A stretch of DNA of 64,000 nt from Fasciola hepatica (Eukaryota > Platyhelminthes > Trematoda > Plagiorchiida > Fasciolidae). The translations under genes and the position numbers were made by a program. The notes beneath the pieces are model-generated. The model saw only the letters and a program-made list of their open reading frames with translations. It was not told the DNA's origin and searched no databases. Location of the stretch: positions 12,170,001 through 12,234,000 of the forward strand of contig CANUEZ040000179.1 of assembly GCA_948099385.1 (NCBI GenBank). The letters run 5' to 3'. Below are positions 1-11,183 of this stretch, piece by piece; positions within the stretch are counted from its first letter, which is position 1, and every line of letters starts with the position of its first letter.

Positions 1-69
1 TCTCACGTGCATTGACTACCGACTCAGAGACTACATTCCATTTGTTGTCAACTTTAACCTGTTCTTCTC

Positions 70-265
70 CCTTGACCCGGAATTATCTCCTACTGGAGGG
101 TCAGTCGGCTCCATGACTTATGGATTTTGGCTGACCCCGTCTTTCTTCCATTGGCGGGCACCATAGACTGAGCCCAGCGCTAGGCACTTCGTAACCGTCT
201 CGACAGTGCTGATTCAAGTTTTGAGCTGGCCGTTAAGACGGATCGGTTGCGTGGGTCGAACGGAC
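70..265 (-). mobile_element. RTE-like LINE, 3' end fragment
   Basis: Reading the minus strand, this stretch matches the 3' end of the RTE-like element at 10131-11182. Shared landmarks on the plus strand are the cggctcca block, the ccat-agactga block around 160-175 and gttttgagctg near 215. The corresponding protein would be the extreme C-terminus of an RTE reverse transcriptase (the ARRWKKD region), but here it contains stops and substitutions. It is an old, non-coding copy. The bounds are approximate because the 5' truncation point is not sharp. Confidence 0.7.
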
Positions 266-514
266 CCAGCCTGTATCCGCTGTCTTCGTGTCCCTACCTA
301 CACTGTAACTCAGTCCTCTTGTTTGCGCTGTTATCGGTTTATTGACCTTCTAGTTTCTAGGTCGGCTCAACTGATTGCATTGTTCACACACTATTAGTCA
401 TGTTTTATTCCCGCTCTGTACACCCGTCCACGGGTCTTCACACAAGCTCAACAGATATATGTAGTGAGATTGCAAATCAGTCCGTCTCACGCCGTAGCCG
501 ATGTCCGTCCGCGT

Positions 515-705
515 TCATCGGACTGCACGTGACCGACCAGCCTTTTTGTACCTTTCGCACGCATCATCCAATCCATTGTTTCTATCGCTCTATAGGTGCA
601 TCTCCTTGCCTGGTAAAACCGTTCCGCTAAGAAACTCGAGAACACCGTTCTAGGCCAGCTATTCGTGTTTTCTTTTTAACTCGGATAATCAGGTTAGCAG
701 TGTCC
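515..705 (+). repeat. Dispersed repeat family A, copy 1
   Basis: About 190 bp recur at 27682-27873 (+) and at 18030-18222 (-). All three copies share gaccgaccagyctttttgt-like, cacgcaccacccaatc-like and taaaaccgtt blocks in the same order, ending near an atcaggccagg block. Chance reading frames in the copies give similar peptides, reflecting DNA homology rather than a gene. No transposase, RT or pol III boxes were recognised, so the class is unknown. Confidence 0.65.
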
Positions 706-1866
706 GTTATAAGAGAATAATCACACGCGCGCCAGAAAAATGCGATCAAAAGCGGCAATCAATCAGTCCGACGGTGGTACGATGTGCGATGTGGTGAGCG
801 GAACTAACCCGAGTCGATAATCCGCAGCCTCAGGCGACGAACGCAGTCGAGGCCAAATTGAGCCAATCACAGAAGACCGGTAACCAGTGCAGAGAAACGC
901 ATCGTTCAAGGTCGGACGCGAAAGCGCACGTATCAAAAACATGGCTGATTGAACAAAAGGTATACAACAGTGAGAATGACAACAGAAACATGGGAACCGG
1001 ACGAACGTAGTCATCGATGAATCGATAGGGTAAACGTTTTGGAACTGCAGAAGTAACACAGTAGCGTAAATGCACATGTGCGTGCGTGAGTCTGTTTGTG
1101 TGTACGTGTATGTGACTGTCAGCGGTCGGATGACGGTACTTCGTTGATTCCCAGTAAGGGAATCACCACTCATGATAGCTACTGGTGACTATCAGATGTA
1201 ATCTATCTGTTTTACTCGTACGTAAGCATGAAAATAATGTGAAATGCTGTGACACAAAACTGAGTCACCACTTTTTTCAAGTTTGTGTTCTTGTCACAAA
1301 CTATGCTCACTTGTGGGACTCTTGCGGGGGGAAAAGAATGGATTTAAAGTATTTTCCGCAGTTTGGAAACCAAACGCCGTAGTTCAAGGGTCTCGCACCA
1401 CAGTTTAACAGTTTTTCAAGGCTTCTAAGCTACGGGAAAACCCGTAGTAGCTACGTTTTTTGCTTTATGATGAAATCAGTCAAAGAAGTCTAACGTGATT
1501 CCTTGTAGAATTCGTGTGACCTCTTTTCTGAAAACCATCTGATTGACGATTCCGAGCTCAGAGATTTTCGCGGTTTGTGAAATTCTAGTGCTGATCTCTA
1601 CCGATACGATGAACAGATACGTTTCAATACAACTACGTTTCCTTTGTTAGTCATCGATACTGTTTTTTGTAACAGCCTTTTGTTCGATAGAATATGTTTG
1701 GAACTTCGAGCCGTTTGTGGATTTTAGTCTTTTAAAGGATTTTTCATGCGACGAACCATGCGATTGATTGATTGACTCTTTCACTGTTCGATCGATCCTT
1801 TTATCCACTCTTTCGGTTCCCTATCAATTACATGCGAATCACGCTATTCACCAATGTTACTAACAG
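706..1866. other. Unannotated stretch
   Basis: No repeat family or gene recognised. Open frames here (for example minus strand 763-1173) are short, lack splice context and overlap one another in several frames, so I treat them as chance. Confidence 0.5.
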
Positions 1867-2031
1867 TCTTGAACGACGAGCTATACAGTCTGGCATAATC
1901 TCATCGGATTCGGCGCATTCAGATCAGACGGATCTGACCGTGCTGTGCGAGAAAATCGATCAGTTGGATTCGACCCTGTGGACTAATGCGAATCAATCTA
2001 TGGAACTGAAACTGCTGAAATTCCTCACCGG
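1867..2031 (+). CDS. Candidate isolated host exon, unknown protein
   Basis: A 165-nt segment with an acceptor (ttactaacag before 1867) and a donor (gtaggt from 2032) encodes about 54 residues without a stop. It starts LERRAIQSGIISS and continues through TDLTVLCEKIDQLDSTLW. The length is a multiple of three and both boundaries fall in phase 2, as expected for a symmetric internal exon. The peptide is polar with an amphipathic, possibly coiled-coil stretch and is compositionally unlike the repeats around it. I do not recognise the family and found no partner exon on the plus strand in this window. It could be a chance open frame. Confidence 0.4.
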
Positions 2032-2254
2032 GTAGGTTATTTCTCCACGGCGATCCGTTGTGTCGTTTTCTCGAACTAATGTGTTAGATAAGCTGATTTT
2101 GATGGGGCGTCTGATTTTGAACGTTGTGCACAGTGACATTCCGGGGTTAAAGTCGGTATCAAAAATAAAGGTTTTGATTTACAATGACCTACTGAAACTT
2201 CATAAAATGGTCAAACACTCGGTAAAATGTCAGATTGTAAAGACCTTGAGCATA

Positions 2255-2510
2255 CTGTGCGTCTCATATGTATGCTTGAAAGCACGCGGGTCACACGTAA
2301 GAATGTCAGATTAAGTGCATAGAGAAGCGTGGGCGACTAAGACAAACCACAGCCAAAACGTACTCGGCTACGTTCGGTATCGAAATTCAGTTAATCTGTC
2401 CCTCAAAGGCTTGATGGTCACTAGGCTCCCGGGACAGATAAGCCTAGATTAAAAGTTGATTGTCTGAGTATGAGCGTTTGTGTGTGTGCGTACGTATGCA
2501 AAATCCAGGA
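2255..2510 (+). repeat. Dispersed repeat family B, copy 1
   Basis: The block gtgggcgactaagacaaacc, followed by a caaaa/cggcta/ttcggtat series and an aaaggc-tgatggtcac block, recurs at 20435-20660 and in diverged form at 31320-31480, all on the plus strand. Copies 1 and 2 also share the downstream gcgt-GT-rich-gcaaaatccag end. No coding potential. Probably a non-autonomous retroposon of unknown class. Confidence 0.6.
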
Positions 2511-4137
2511 TCACTAGCGAAAATCAGCGTGGTTGATTATCGATCGCCTTGGGGTTATTAATTACTGGCACGTGGATAAGAACTGAAAGTGACGGTCTGC
2601 AAAGGTCGTTCTCTAAATGGCTTCAAGTTGTTTTCCTATAAAATCCGATATACGGACGACTGCGGCTGAGGACGGTAGCTTGCCAGTGCTCGGATTGCTT
2701 GCAAAATTTCCAGCGACATCCCTTTGCTGTTGGCCGATTTCGGTTGGTCGCACTTTTTTCTGTCTTCAGCTGAAGTAGTTTCTTAGAATTTTTCTGTTGG
2801 TTTACGTACAGTTGATGGTGCATCCATAAAATCTCTCTGGTTATTATCGATTAAAATTCTTTGCAGATTCTTGCGTGTAGCGGAGAAAAATGACCACTGT
2901 TGACAGCCTCATCGTCAATCCACTACGAGTTGCTTTCCGTCAAAACGCTTGATGCTTGGTTTGGTTGACTCCGAATCCCGACCACCAGTGGGCGCATGGT
3001 CATTGGAGTTTGTTAGTCGGAAAACAGCACGGTAACTGAGACGCGTGAATAAAATTATGAAAAAAATGTACAACCAAATGTACCCAAATCACTGAGTTAA
3101 GTACAGATCAGGCTATCTGCATAGAGCAGTTCGTGATGCGATAGTGCGGATGGCGAATAGATGAGTGTACACGCTCAGAAGTGGCCGTCGAGCGATAAGT
3201 ATGGCGGCTCAGATTTTATACAGACCGTGCTCGAGAAAAATACGTGTTGCCTTGGCAAACCACCGAGTGGACAAGCCTCAATCGACCTCAGGGAGCGAGC
3301 TTATCTCTGTGGTCACGCTTGCAGTGGGACTGACTGTCGTAGCTAAATCTGGTTGACTGAAAAGGCTGACTATCGAACACGGGTGTTGACCGGATGAGCG
3401 AGCCCTTTGGTGCTTACCTGTGCATCGGCTAGAAAACTGCCTCATTCAGGGAATATCGATCCACAGTCATTTCGCTAAGACAGAAAATCAGCAGCGCCAA
3501 GGATAGAGAGACGTTCGACCAACCAAAAGAGGTCAGCAACATAACTGCATCACATCGGGTTCTGGAGAATGTTCGAATCGGCTCTCGGAAAACTGGCACG
3601 TTTTATTTCATTGTGAATGTTGCGCAGGCATCAGGTAGCAATGAAGGTAATAAAATACCGAGTCGGTTGCGACATAGGGAAATGAAATAAGTACAACGCG
3701 TGGAAAGTGCGATTTGATTTAGAGATTTTGTACACATTTTGATGGTAACCACATATTCGGTCATCGTTACATGACCAAGGAACGGCGCGGATGAATTTAT
3801 GTACAAAACGAATCACCAATTTGGAATATGACCGAATGTAGTATGCGTTTCCAACAAAGTTAACGGTTGTAATGATATTTTGAAGTGTTTTCAATTTGAA
3901 ATAAACTACCTGAGTTTATCTGAAGGATGAATGTTTGCTCACAGTTAGATTTTCGCTGCCATAATATTATTATTATATTATCACTATTAGGTAAAATACT
4001 ATTCAGTGCACTCGGAACGTAAAAACTGTGAAATCGTGTGTTGTAAGTGCACTTTGGTAGAATTTTTTGAAAGCTTGCTTATTTTATTCAATTCACCGTT
4101 CGCATATGACAGAGAACGCGCTCAAATAACTATTCGA
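2511..4137. other. Unannotated stretch
   Basis: No gene, known element or strong repeat recognised. The reading frames around 3161-3356 and 3603-3894 overlap in several frames and have no splice support. Confidence 0.5.
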
Positions 4138-4215
4138 TGACAGCGCTGTCGGAAAAGTTGGTGGTTAGTCAACCTTTTGTTTATCACGAGTGATCTTTCT
4201 GAATACTGGTTTGCA
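4138..4215 (+). repeat. Single arm of hairpin family C
   Basis: The string gcgctgtcggaaaagttgg, followed by ggttagtcaacctttt and ending in ggtttgcaggc, matches one arm plus part of the loop of the full hairpin at 24916-25119. Only one arm is present here, so this is a half-copy or an eroded one. Confidence 0.55.
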
Positions 4216-4689
4216 GGCTAGTGATGATTTGCTACAATAAAATACACGCGTGCAAATGTGCCCGTGTAAGGTGGATGATGAATTTCTGATAATGATCGGT
4301 CTGACGTTGAGCGTCTACGGAGCCCCAGTAGCCGGAGCACTCTCGTGCGCAGCCTTTCTGACCGAACATATCCTCCGATTCGTCTCTCCAAAGCTGCTAC
4401 AGACATCCTGTTTTGTGAATCGGTATTGTAATACAACCACGAGATCACATATTATTGGGATTGAAAACTGGTCTGTTCACCGTTTTATAATGTATGATGT
4501 GTCTGTGTTGGGCGCAATGCTAAATAACATTCCATAAACTACTACTGAATATTTCTGCAGGTCTGACCAATGAATGTCTAACTTTAGGTTACTTATGCTA
4601 TTGCGTTACAGATTATGTTATCAGAAGTACTCGAATTTATCCGAAACCGGTAACCCGGTCTGCTTCCACCACAAATATCTCTGGAAAAC

Positions 4690-5800
4690 GTTAACTGAAA
4701 TTCATTACATGCAAAAAGATTTTAATGTTACATTATGTTCAAAATTTCGTCCACCATTCTGCTTACACAGAAGCATCTGCTTCAGATACGGTTCTTGTAC
4801 TTTGATCAAAGTACTTTGTGGTGTGCTGTGACATTCTCCCACGATAGCCATTTTCAATTGCTGTATTGATTGTGGCCGTTTGGAATGAACCTTGGGTTTC
4901 AAATGACCCCGGAAATAAAAATCTAGTGGGATGATATCAGGTGAGTATAGCCGCCATACGTGTAAGCCTCCACGGCCGATCCATTTCCCGAGGAATACCT
5001 TTTCTAGTTAGTCTCGCACTATTCGTGCGTAGTGTGGTGCAGCGTCGTCTTGTTGAAACCAAATCCTTTGACATACTCCCCAGGGGCCCAACACTGGCAT
5101 CACTTCTTGTAGAAGTTGCTTGTAAGATGTTCCTGAAAAAGTTACTGTGAAATGCAAATATTACTCACCTGTTACATGCTTCTGAAATTCCGGCCAACAC
5201 CATCAGCTTTGGTCGTACTGTCTTGGATGCAGTGTGTCGTCGGGGATCGACGGCAACCCGAAAGCGGCGTCGCCCATGTTGACAAAGAATCGCCTCGTCA
5301 CTGAATAGAGTCCAAAATATGTCCTTTCCAGCTATAAACCAGGAACAAAATGATTCTCTCATGATGAAATCCGTACACTTAAATTCTTGAGCCTGAACCT
5401 CAAAAAAGTGTCTAATGCCGTGCTCTTTCAAAACGCGACCGGCGGAACTACGACTCACGCCACACTGTTGGACCAGTCGTTGTGTGCTACATTGTGGATG
5501 TTCAACGGCTTTCTGAACGATTTCATCAGCGCAGCGTTCGCTGGTTGCAGTTCGGGGTCTACCACCGTGGTGTTCGTCGTTCACACTGCCCGTTCTCTTG
5601 AACTTATTAATCAAAGCACTGACTGCGGATCTTACTACTTGTCGGACACAGTGGTAACGGGAATTGAACCACCTAGAAGTTTCTGACAGATTCCATTCAC
5701 ATTCCACGTGAAAATGAATGGGCTCAATTCGTTGCTTCAGGTTGAATGATTTACCGCGTATTTCCTCCATTTTCGTTGAATCCTGACAATAAAGCAATCA
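4690..5800 (-). pseudogene. mariner/Tc1-superfamily transposase, decayed
   Basis: On the minus strand, 5797-5165 gives a 210-codon open frame. It has an N-terminal helix-turn-helix, a GRPRTAT linker (about residues 79-85), a second helix-turn-helix (STQRLVQQCGVSRSSAGRVL, about 104-123) and the first catalytic Asp in FSDEA (about 167). After a frameshift near 5160 the frame resumes with WFQQDDAAPHYA (second Asp), an in-frame stop, then SPDIIPLDFYF (third Asp, about 36 residues later). It ends in NGGRNFEH near 4705-4902, typical of the family C-terminus. It therefore catalysed cut-and-paste transposition when intact, but is now broken by at least one frameshift and one stop. I could not see terminal inverted repeats or a flanking TA duplication. 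Confidence 0.88.
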
Positions 5801-6004
5801 CCCCCTACTTCCTACAGCTTCGACCTAAAGTCATAAGACAGATATTTCCTCATCCAAAACCAGTGCGTCGTAAAAAGAACGTGTATACAAAGCTAAAAAA
5901 TCGTTCCTTGGTCAAAGTTCTACCGGGGTCAGTCAAAGTCTACATACACAGACTGAATATATGTTCTGACAATAACGACAAATAAAAGTAGTCGCGATAC
6001 TTGT

Positions 6005-6884
6005 AAAGTTCTCAAACAGATGAGTGATAAAAACTCAAAGAAACTCCTGCCAGCGATAGATGTTGAAGAACTGAATCGGAACTTCATCGGTGGCAGAGAT
6101 ACAGTATTAGCCTTGAGTTTCGATGCCAACAGCCATTTGGTGCCTATCAGTCATTTCTTTAATTCCTTCGACGAATTCAAAGAACTGTCCCAACTTCAAC
6201 CTGATAAACCATGCGGCTCTGATGGACAATCTCCAACTGTGCTGAAGGAGTGTGCGGCCGCGTTATCCCCTATCATATCCGACCTCTTCAATCGCTGTTT
6301 AACCCATACGAAAATCCCTGACGGATGGAAAGTGACCTCCATTACACCGGTACCAAGAAGGGAACTAACAAGTTTCGTCAAGTAGCATTCACTTCCGTTA
6401 CACTCAAGGTGTTTTAATTAATGTCAATACAGCGAATATCTCCTCAGCTCAATGTGTCTGACCCTAATAAGCTCGCCTACCGTCGTTTACGTTCAGTCCT
6501 CGACGACCTCACTTCCCTTATACATTCTGTCTTGTCGTCACTGGATCAGAAATGAACTGTGGTTAGGATTTGTTTCTTCGGTTACACTGATTCGCTTAAC
6601 TGCATGGACAGGTCCAAACTACCACGGATCCTGACGGATTGCGGAATTCAGCCGATTGGTGTCACTTGCTGTCCAGCTACTTTTCTGTTCGACAACAGTT
6701 TACACAGTTTCGTGGTAAAGCCTCCTCCGTGCTTCCATCCATGCAAGGTGTGTACAAGGAGCAATCCTATCTCCGTTTTTTGTTTTCTACGCATATCTCA
6801 TCTATGCCTGTCCAGAACGGTTGTATGCAGATAAATTACGCCAATGATGCGATTCTTGGAGTGCGTACCTCAATCAGTCTACAC
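6005..6884 (+). pseudogene. CR1-like LINE reverse transcriptase, 5' part (outer element)
   Basis: Three frames in succession carry a reverse transcriptase. First is the palm entry (LQPDKPCGSDGQSPTVLKEC... through GWKVTSITPV, 6020-6385). Next are the RISPQL, YRRLRSVLDDLTSLIHSVL and LD blocks (6430-6560). Last are SYFSVRQQFTQFRGKASS and the catalytic box, here YANDAILG (6639-6870), with Asn replacing the first Asp of YADD. Frameshifts and a stop separate the segments. The element is 5'-truncated near 6005. It is interrupted at 6884 by the RTE at 6885-9425 and resumes at 9426. Confidence 0.85.
6872..6884. repeat. Target-site duplication, left copy (13 bp)
   Basis: AATCAGTCTACAC here is repeated exactly at 9426-9438. 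The two copies flank the inserted RTE, and the CR1-like protein frame continues across them. Confidence 0.85.
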
Positions 6885-7544
6885 CATCACGACGAGACTG
6901 CACCTTGACGTGGTGTGATGGCTTGCGCCTTGCGCGCCTCTATGACCCAAAGAGCTATACAGGACGGCTTCTTTAAACCGGAGATGCAATCACGCCTGAC
7001 AAGTCAATGGGTAGATGTCAGACAAAGTCCAGTCTCCTGGTTCTCCAGGTTGGGGATCGATTTGAGCTGGCAACTCAGTCGGTAAAATCAGTGTAAGAAT
7101 AATTGATCCAAGCAAATGGGCTTCCACTAAGCCATCCCGTTGCCTTGCGGATAGGTTCTCGTTAGAAATAAAGGCTTTGGATGAGAACCCTAATCGTTCT
7201 CCTGCTTTGTGGCCGGACACCCTAGCGGTACCCGTCCAACATCTCCCATGAACTGCACGAATAGAAAGAATTCCATACTGCATCGGTCGTCGCACAGGCT
7301 AATCAGGACTGTGTTACCCATTGCATCGAGCGGGATGGATAGTGTTCAGTGGGCTACTGCTCAGAGTTCCCTCTCTTTTATTCAACCTTTGTCTTCTATC
7401 CCTAACCATCCCTCTTTGTCCCATCTATCCACCCATAATGTTCCAACTGACAACACGGCCGATACTCGCCACGGTTCACCGTCAACTAGTGTCAGGCATA
7501 ATCCTCTGTCTGGTAACTCACATTTTCTCAAGCGTCGTCAGCCT

Positions 7545-8275
7545 CTGAACCTCGGCTCCTTCAACGTGCGTGCACTCATGTAGGCTGGTCAGCCGGCGTG
7601 CCTTGCTCTCACAGTGAACTCTCGGAAGATTGATGTCTGCTGCGTAAGTGAAACGCGTATCCAGAATACGAGCAATGTAATTCAACTAACCGCTCCTGGT
7701 ATCCCATCGAGGTATTTTCTGCGCCCCTCAGGGGACGAAGCAGCTACAGCTGGGGATGGGAATGGTCTTGACTGACAAGGCTGAGGCTGCCCTCTTAGAC
7801 TGGATACCGGTTAATGGTCGTTTTTGTGCAGTTAGACTCCAGGGGTCAGTCGGTGTTCGAAAGGATAATTGTGTTAAGCGCAATTTGTTTGTGATCTCGG
7901 CATATGCTCCAACGGACTGCGGTTCTGACATGCAGGAAGATGAATTCTATGATGCCCTTGCCACTCTCGTTCCCAGCAGTAAAGGTTCTGACGTTGTAGT
8001 GCTAACTAGGGATTTCAATGCACAAGTTGCCAAACTTAGTGCGGCAGAAACTTGTTTGGGTGGGGCGTTGTGCCTTACTCGCTGAGCGTACGGATAACGG
8101 GGCTAGGCTTCTCCAGTTTTGTGCAAACAATCGATTGTTCTTGTCTAGCACAAATTTCCGACACAGCTCGCGTCGCACAGTGACATGGCGCTCTAACTCT
8201 ACAGGTACTTTGAATCAGATTGATCATATTACCGCAAGCTACCGGTGGCGCAGTTCTCTTCAGATCTGTTGATCT
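7545..8275 (+). pseudogene. RTE AP-endonuclease domain
   Basis: Exonuclease-endonuclease-phosphatase fold motifs are readable across three frames. They are NLGSFNVRALM (7550-7580), DVCCVSETRIQN (7630-7665), ALLDWIPVNGRFCAVRLQGS (7790-7850), FVISAYAPTDCGSD (7885-7930), VVVLTRDFNAQV (7995-8025; a GD to RD change in the usual AGDFNA motif), RTDNGARLLQFCANNRLFLSSTNFRH (8085-8165) and QIDHITASYRWR (8215-8255). The nicking activity would start target-primed integration. The frameshifts near 7755 and 8040 and the stop after RALM inactivate it. Confidence 0.88.
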
Positions 8276-8499
8276 TACTGGTTCACGTACGTAGAGTCGG
8301 ACCATGCATTAGTTTTATTGTGATTATCTCTCCAACTCCATGGTCATCGTCGCAAACCGCAAACCCAGTTAGCCGTGCAAAGTATGTGTGATCCAGAAGT
8401 ACGTACCCGTTATGAGCAAAAGTTAGCACATAAACTGGAATCCTTGACGAACAGTAATGTAGATGAGCATTGGGCCCAAATCGAACAGTCGATGCGAGA

Positions 8500-9210
8500 G
8501 GAACACCCGCGAACAGCAGGCCGGATTCCGCCCTGGTCGAGGACGCAACGACCAAATTTCTACTTTTCGTCATCTACGTGAAACGCGTCGCACGCACCGT
8601 CGACCGAAAATAATGGTTTTCTTGGACTTGAAAGGTTCTTTCTATTCAGTTGATCGAACAGCGCTGTTTGATACTCTTCATCGAAAATGTATGTCACAGA
8701 AGTTCGTGAGTCTACTGAGGTCATTCTGCTGTTTTGCTTGTGGCCATGTCAGGGTTTACGATGAACTATCCAGTCGGTTTGAGACGACCAGCGGTGTTCG
8801 ACAAGGATGTCCCATGTCTCCATTCCTGTTTAACGCGTACATTCAAGTCTTGAGGGGCGTTCGCTAGACTGAAGCCCTCGAGTATTGGGTACTAATTCGG
8901 AGAACGTTTTGTCACAGCGTATCCAGATTAGTAGACTTCGTTGGTTGGGGCACGTGTTACGTATGTCAAACACACGTCTACCGTATCGCGTCCTATTCTC
9001 CGCTCCTCCTAGGGAGTGGAAAAGACCACATGGCGGTCATCAGATGACGTGGCAGCGAGGAATGAGAAAATGTACAGCAGACTTAGGAAAAGTAGGTGCT
9101 TCACGTTTTCGTGGTTAGGGTCCAAAAGATCGGTCAATAAGTTGACTGGAGACACTGGAGAATATGGCAGCAACCGAGAACAGTGGCGATCGTGTTGTCA
9201 CTTTCTGTCG
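8500..9210 (+). pseudogene. RTE reverse transcriptase, internally deleted
   Basis: Fingers and palm are present from AGFRPGRGRNDQIS through DLKGSFYSVDR (the first catalytic Asp region) to SGVRQGCPMSPFLF. At about 8870 the frame jumps to LSQRIQISRLRWLGHVLRM, the conserved C-terminal block of trematode-type RTE proteins. It then gives a WK..HGGHQMTWQRGMRK tail. The YADD/FADD box and thumb, roughly 200 residues, are missing, so the copy cannot be active. Confidence 0.85.
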
Positions 9211-9425
9211 AATCAGAATGATTAATCGATGTGCGTTTGTACAGTTAGACTGTGTATTCCGTGTGTTGGCTATTAGGCGCTCTTTCCTTTCTTCACCTGT
9301 CTAGATCCACTCGCAGTCTTTTTTATATATTCATACTTTCTGATTCAACGTGCAACACGGTGAGAAAGGCAGTGGTGAGTGGGGCTTGCCCTACTGTTTA
9401 ACGCTGTACGATGTTGGTGGTGACG

Positions 9426-9438
9426 AATCAGTCTACAC
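9426..9438. repeat. Target-site duplication, right copy (13 bp)
   Basis: AATCAGTCTACAC, identical to 6872-6884. It marks the 3' junction of the RTE. Confidence 0.85.
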
Positions 9439-10130
9439 AACCTCTTTTGCAGGACAGCATAACTGAAATTGCTAATTTATCCTCCATACACAGTCTGTGA
9501 ATGAATCCATCGAAATCTTCCGATATATTTTTTGCTTTCACAAAGAGATAAAGTATTCTACTGATTTGGAATCCAATCCCTCCTTGTTCCTTAACCGTGA
9601 GCGCATCAGGAGCAGTTCATCGGCGCAGTATCTCGGTGATATCGTTAATCGTGACCTTTCTTGGTTCGAACATGTCGCCGCGGTCTTTCTGAGGATAAGA
9701 CGGCTTTCATTTTATGTTTTAAGACTCAGTTCCTTTGGTACTCCACTTCTTCCTGTCGGAAAATTTGTTTACTCTTGAATTCTATGGTTCTCCTGTAATA
9801 TTTATCGGATTGCTTTTTAGAGATGTTAAACTAATTGTCTGTTACGTAAAGCACCCACCTAGAGGTAGTGGTATACCTCGAAATCAGTTAACCTTTTTAT
9901 AGTTTGCCAACACATCAATTGATGTGCAACGTTCTCCCGTAGGATATTGGCTGATGAACCGCATCTCCTTAATCTCGATCTCAGTAAATGAATTTCTACG
10001 TCATCTACACGATTCCGCTATTAGCCCCCATATGCTCGCACCAAGATCTACAAGTCCCCCACAGCACCACAGTCCGCCCGTGTCCTTGCAAACCCCGATT
10101 TTGTCATTTCAGAACTAAACTCAGTACTGA
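9426..10130 (+). pseudogene. CR1-like LINE reverse transcriptase, 3' part (outer element)
   Basis: The interrupted CR1-like frame resumes directly at the right target duplication with NQSTQPLLQDSITEIANL and MNPSKSSDIFF. It continues with SAQYLGDIVNRDLSWFEHVA (9610-9680), RRLSFYVLRL (9700-9725) and YGSPVIFIGLL (9783-9815). It ends with a C-terminal HDSAISPHMLAPRSTSP block (10005-10065). Several frameshifts and stops are present. It is cut again at 10130 by the minus-strand RTE-like insertion, so the outer element has been hit twice. Confidence 0.82.
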
Positions 10131-11182
10131 CTTACTTTTACTTTTACGCGACTATCTCCTGCGAGAGGATAAGTCGGCTCCAAGGATATCACGAACCATT
10201 GCTGACCACGCGCGGCGGTCGGAGGCGAGCTCCGTACAGATCTTGATCCAGTCCTTTTTCCATCGCCGGGCTCCATAGACTGACCGAAGGCCTAGAAGCT
10301 CTACGTCTTTCTCGATTGTACTGGTCCACGTTTTGAGCTGCCCACAAAGGCGACAACGCCAACCAGGGCAGGGAGTGGGGCAGAGTGTTTGCTTGGTTAG
10401 CTCCGACTCGGGTCGCCGAAGCGTATGGCCGAACCACTGAAGTCGTCGACGTTGGAGGAGGACGGGGAGAGCATCGATATCACAGCATCGTCTCCTCACC
10501 TCGTCGTTGGACACCCTGTCGCGCCACTTGACTTTGAGGATTTGCCGCAGGCACCAGTGGTCGAAAACCTCCAGCCTTCTGGTATCCTCAGCTCGTAGTG
10601 GCCAGGTTTCGCAGCCATAGATGAGTACGGGCCGGATGGCAGCACGGTAAACACGAGCTTTGGTTCTTAAGCTGATTTCACTGCTAGTCCACAGCGTTCG
10701 TCTTAGCTGAAGAAAGGCTCTCCTGGCGCTGTCGATCCGTAATACCACTTCATCTTTTGCCTGGCCGTTCGGAAGCAGAGTTGAGCCTAGGTATTTGAAT
10801 GAAGGGACGTATTCGACTGGTTGGTCATTCATCGACAGTTGTTGAATTGTCGGGCCCAGATGGGTTGTGAAAGCTTTTGTTTTGGTCGAATTTACATCAA
10901 GTCCGATGGACCTCGCGAAGGAATTGATTCGGTCGAGGATTGGTTGTAGCGTAGCGGCGGAGTCTCCAAGCACAACAGTATCATCCGCGAACTCCAGGTC
11001 CGAGATGTATATTTCCTGGCTAAGCTGAACGCCAGGGTAGTTGTGTAATGCCTGTCGCATTGTCCAATCGATGGCGTAGTTGAACAGCACCGGTGAGAGG
11101 AGACAGCCCTGCCTGACTCCGGTAGTGAGTGTGAACTCGCGGGACTCTTCACCGTACATACGAACCCTAGCACCGGTTGTCA
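10131..11182 (-). mobile_element. RTE-like LINE, 5'-truncated, youngest insertion
   Basis: On the minus strand the element begins near 11182 inside the RT domain and ends at 10131 in a short taaaag-type tandem tail. AGTACTGA occurs exactly at both edges (10123-10130 and 11183-11190) and is a plausible 8-bp target duplication. Target-primed reverse transcription commonly leaves 5'-truncated copies with short tandem-repeat tails. The intact reading frame inside indicates it is younger than the neighbouring LINEs. Confidence 0.82.
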
Positions 11183-11183
11183 A
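10152..11183 (-). CDS. RTE-like reverse transcriptase, C-terminal 343 codons
   Basis: An uninterrupted frame encodes the RT palm and everything after it. The residues are GVRQGCLLSPVLFNYAID (about 22-39), the catalytic FADDTVVL box (65-72), GLDVNSTKTKAF (94-105) and FKYLGS (129-134). RPVLIYGCETWPL (185-197), RLQWFGHTLRR (247-257) and a basic RRWKKDWI tail follow. It lacks the endonuclease and the fingers of the RT, so it cannot be autonomous. The first Met is simply where the truncated frame begins. The absence of stops in about 1 kb contrasts with every other LINE here. A second, decayed copy of its 3' end lies at 70-265. Confidence 0.9.
   Translation of the reverse strand: MTTGARVRMYGEESREFTLTTGVRQGCLLSPVLFNYAIDWTMRQALHNYPGVQLSQEIYISDLEFADDTVVLGDSAATLQPILDRINSFARSIGLDVNSTKTKAFTTHLGPTIQQLSMNDQPVEYVPSFKYLGSTLLPNGQAKDEVVLRIDSARRAFLQLRRTLWTSSEISLRTKARVYRAAIRPVLIYGCETWPLRAEDTRRLEVFDHWCLRQILKVKWRDRVSNDEVRRRCCDIDALPVLLQRRRLQWFGHTLRRPESELTKQTLCPTPCPGWRCRLCGQLKTWTSTIEKDVELLGLRSVYGARRWKKDWIKICTELASDRRAWSAMVRDILGADLSSRRR

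Larger units (their letters stand above)
6885..9425 (+). mobile_element. RTE-clade LINE inserted in the CR1-like element
   Basis: The insertion is bounded by a 13-bp direct repeat. In order it contains about 650 bp of 5' region and an AP-endonuclease domain. That domain starts at LNLGSFNVRALM near 7545, with SETRIQ, AYAPTDC, DFNAQV and QIDHITASYRWR ending near 8275. A linker follows, then an RT segment (AGFRPGRGRNDQIS at about 8517, VFLDLKGSFYSVDR, SGVRQGCPMSPFLFN ending near 8867). The catalytic FADD region and thumb are deleted. The C-terminal RLRWLGHVLRM block (8930-9000) and its tail follow. Stops and frameshifts throughout show it is dead. Such elements copy themselves by target-primed reverse transcription. 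Confidence 0.9.

Noticed and set aside
5138..5166. A possible 28-nt intron (gtgagt...ttttcag) inside the mariner transposase
   Set aside because: Splicing there does not restore the reading frame of the downstream DDAAPHYA segment; a plain frameshift explains the break better.
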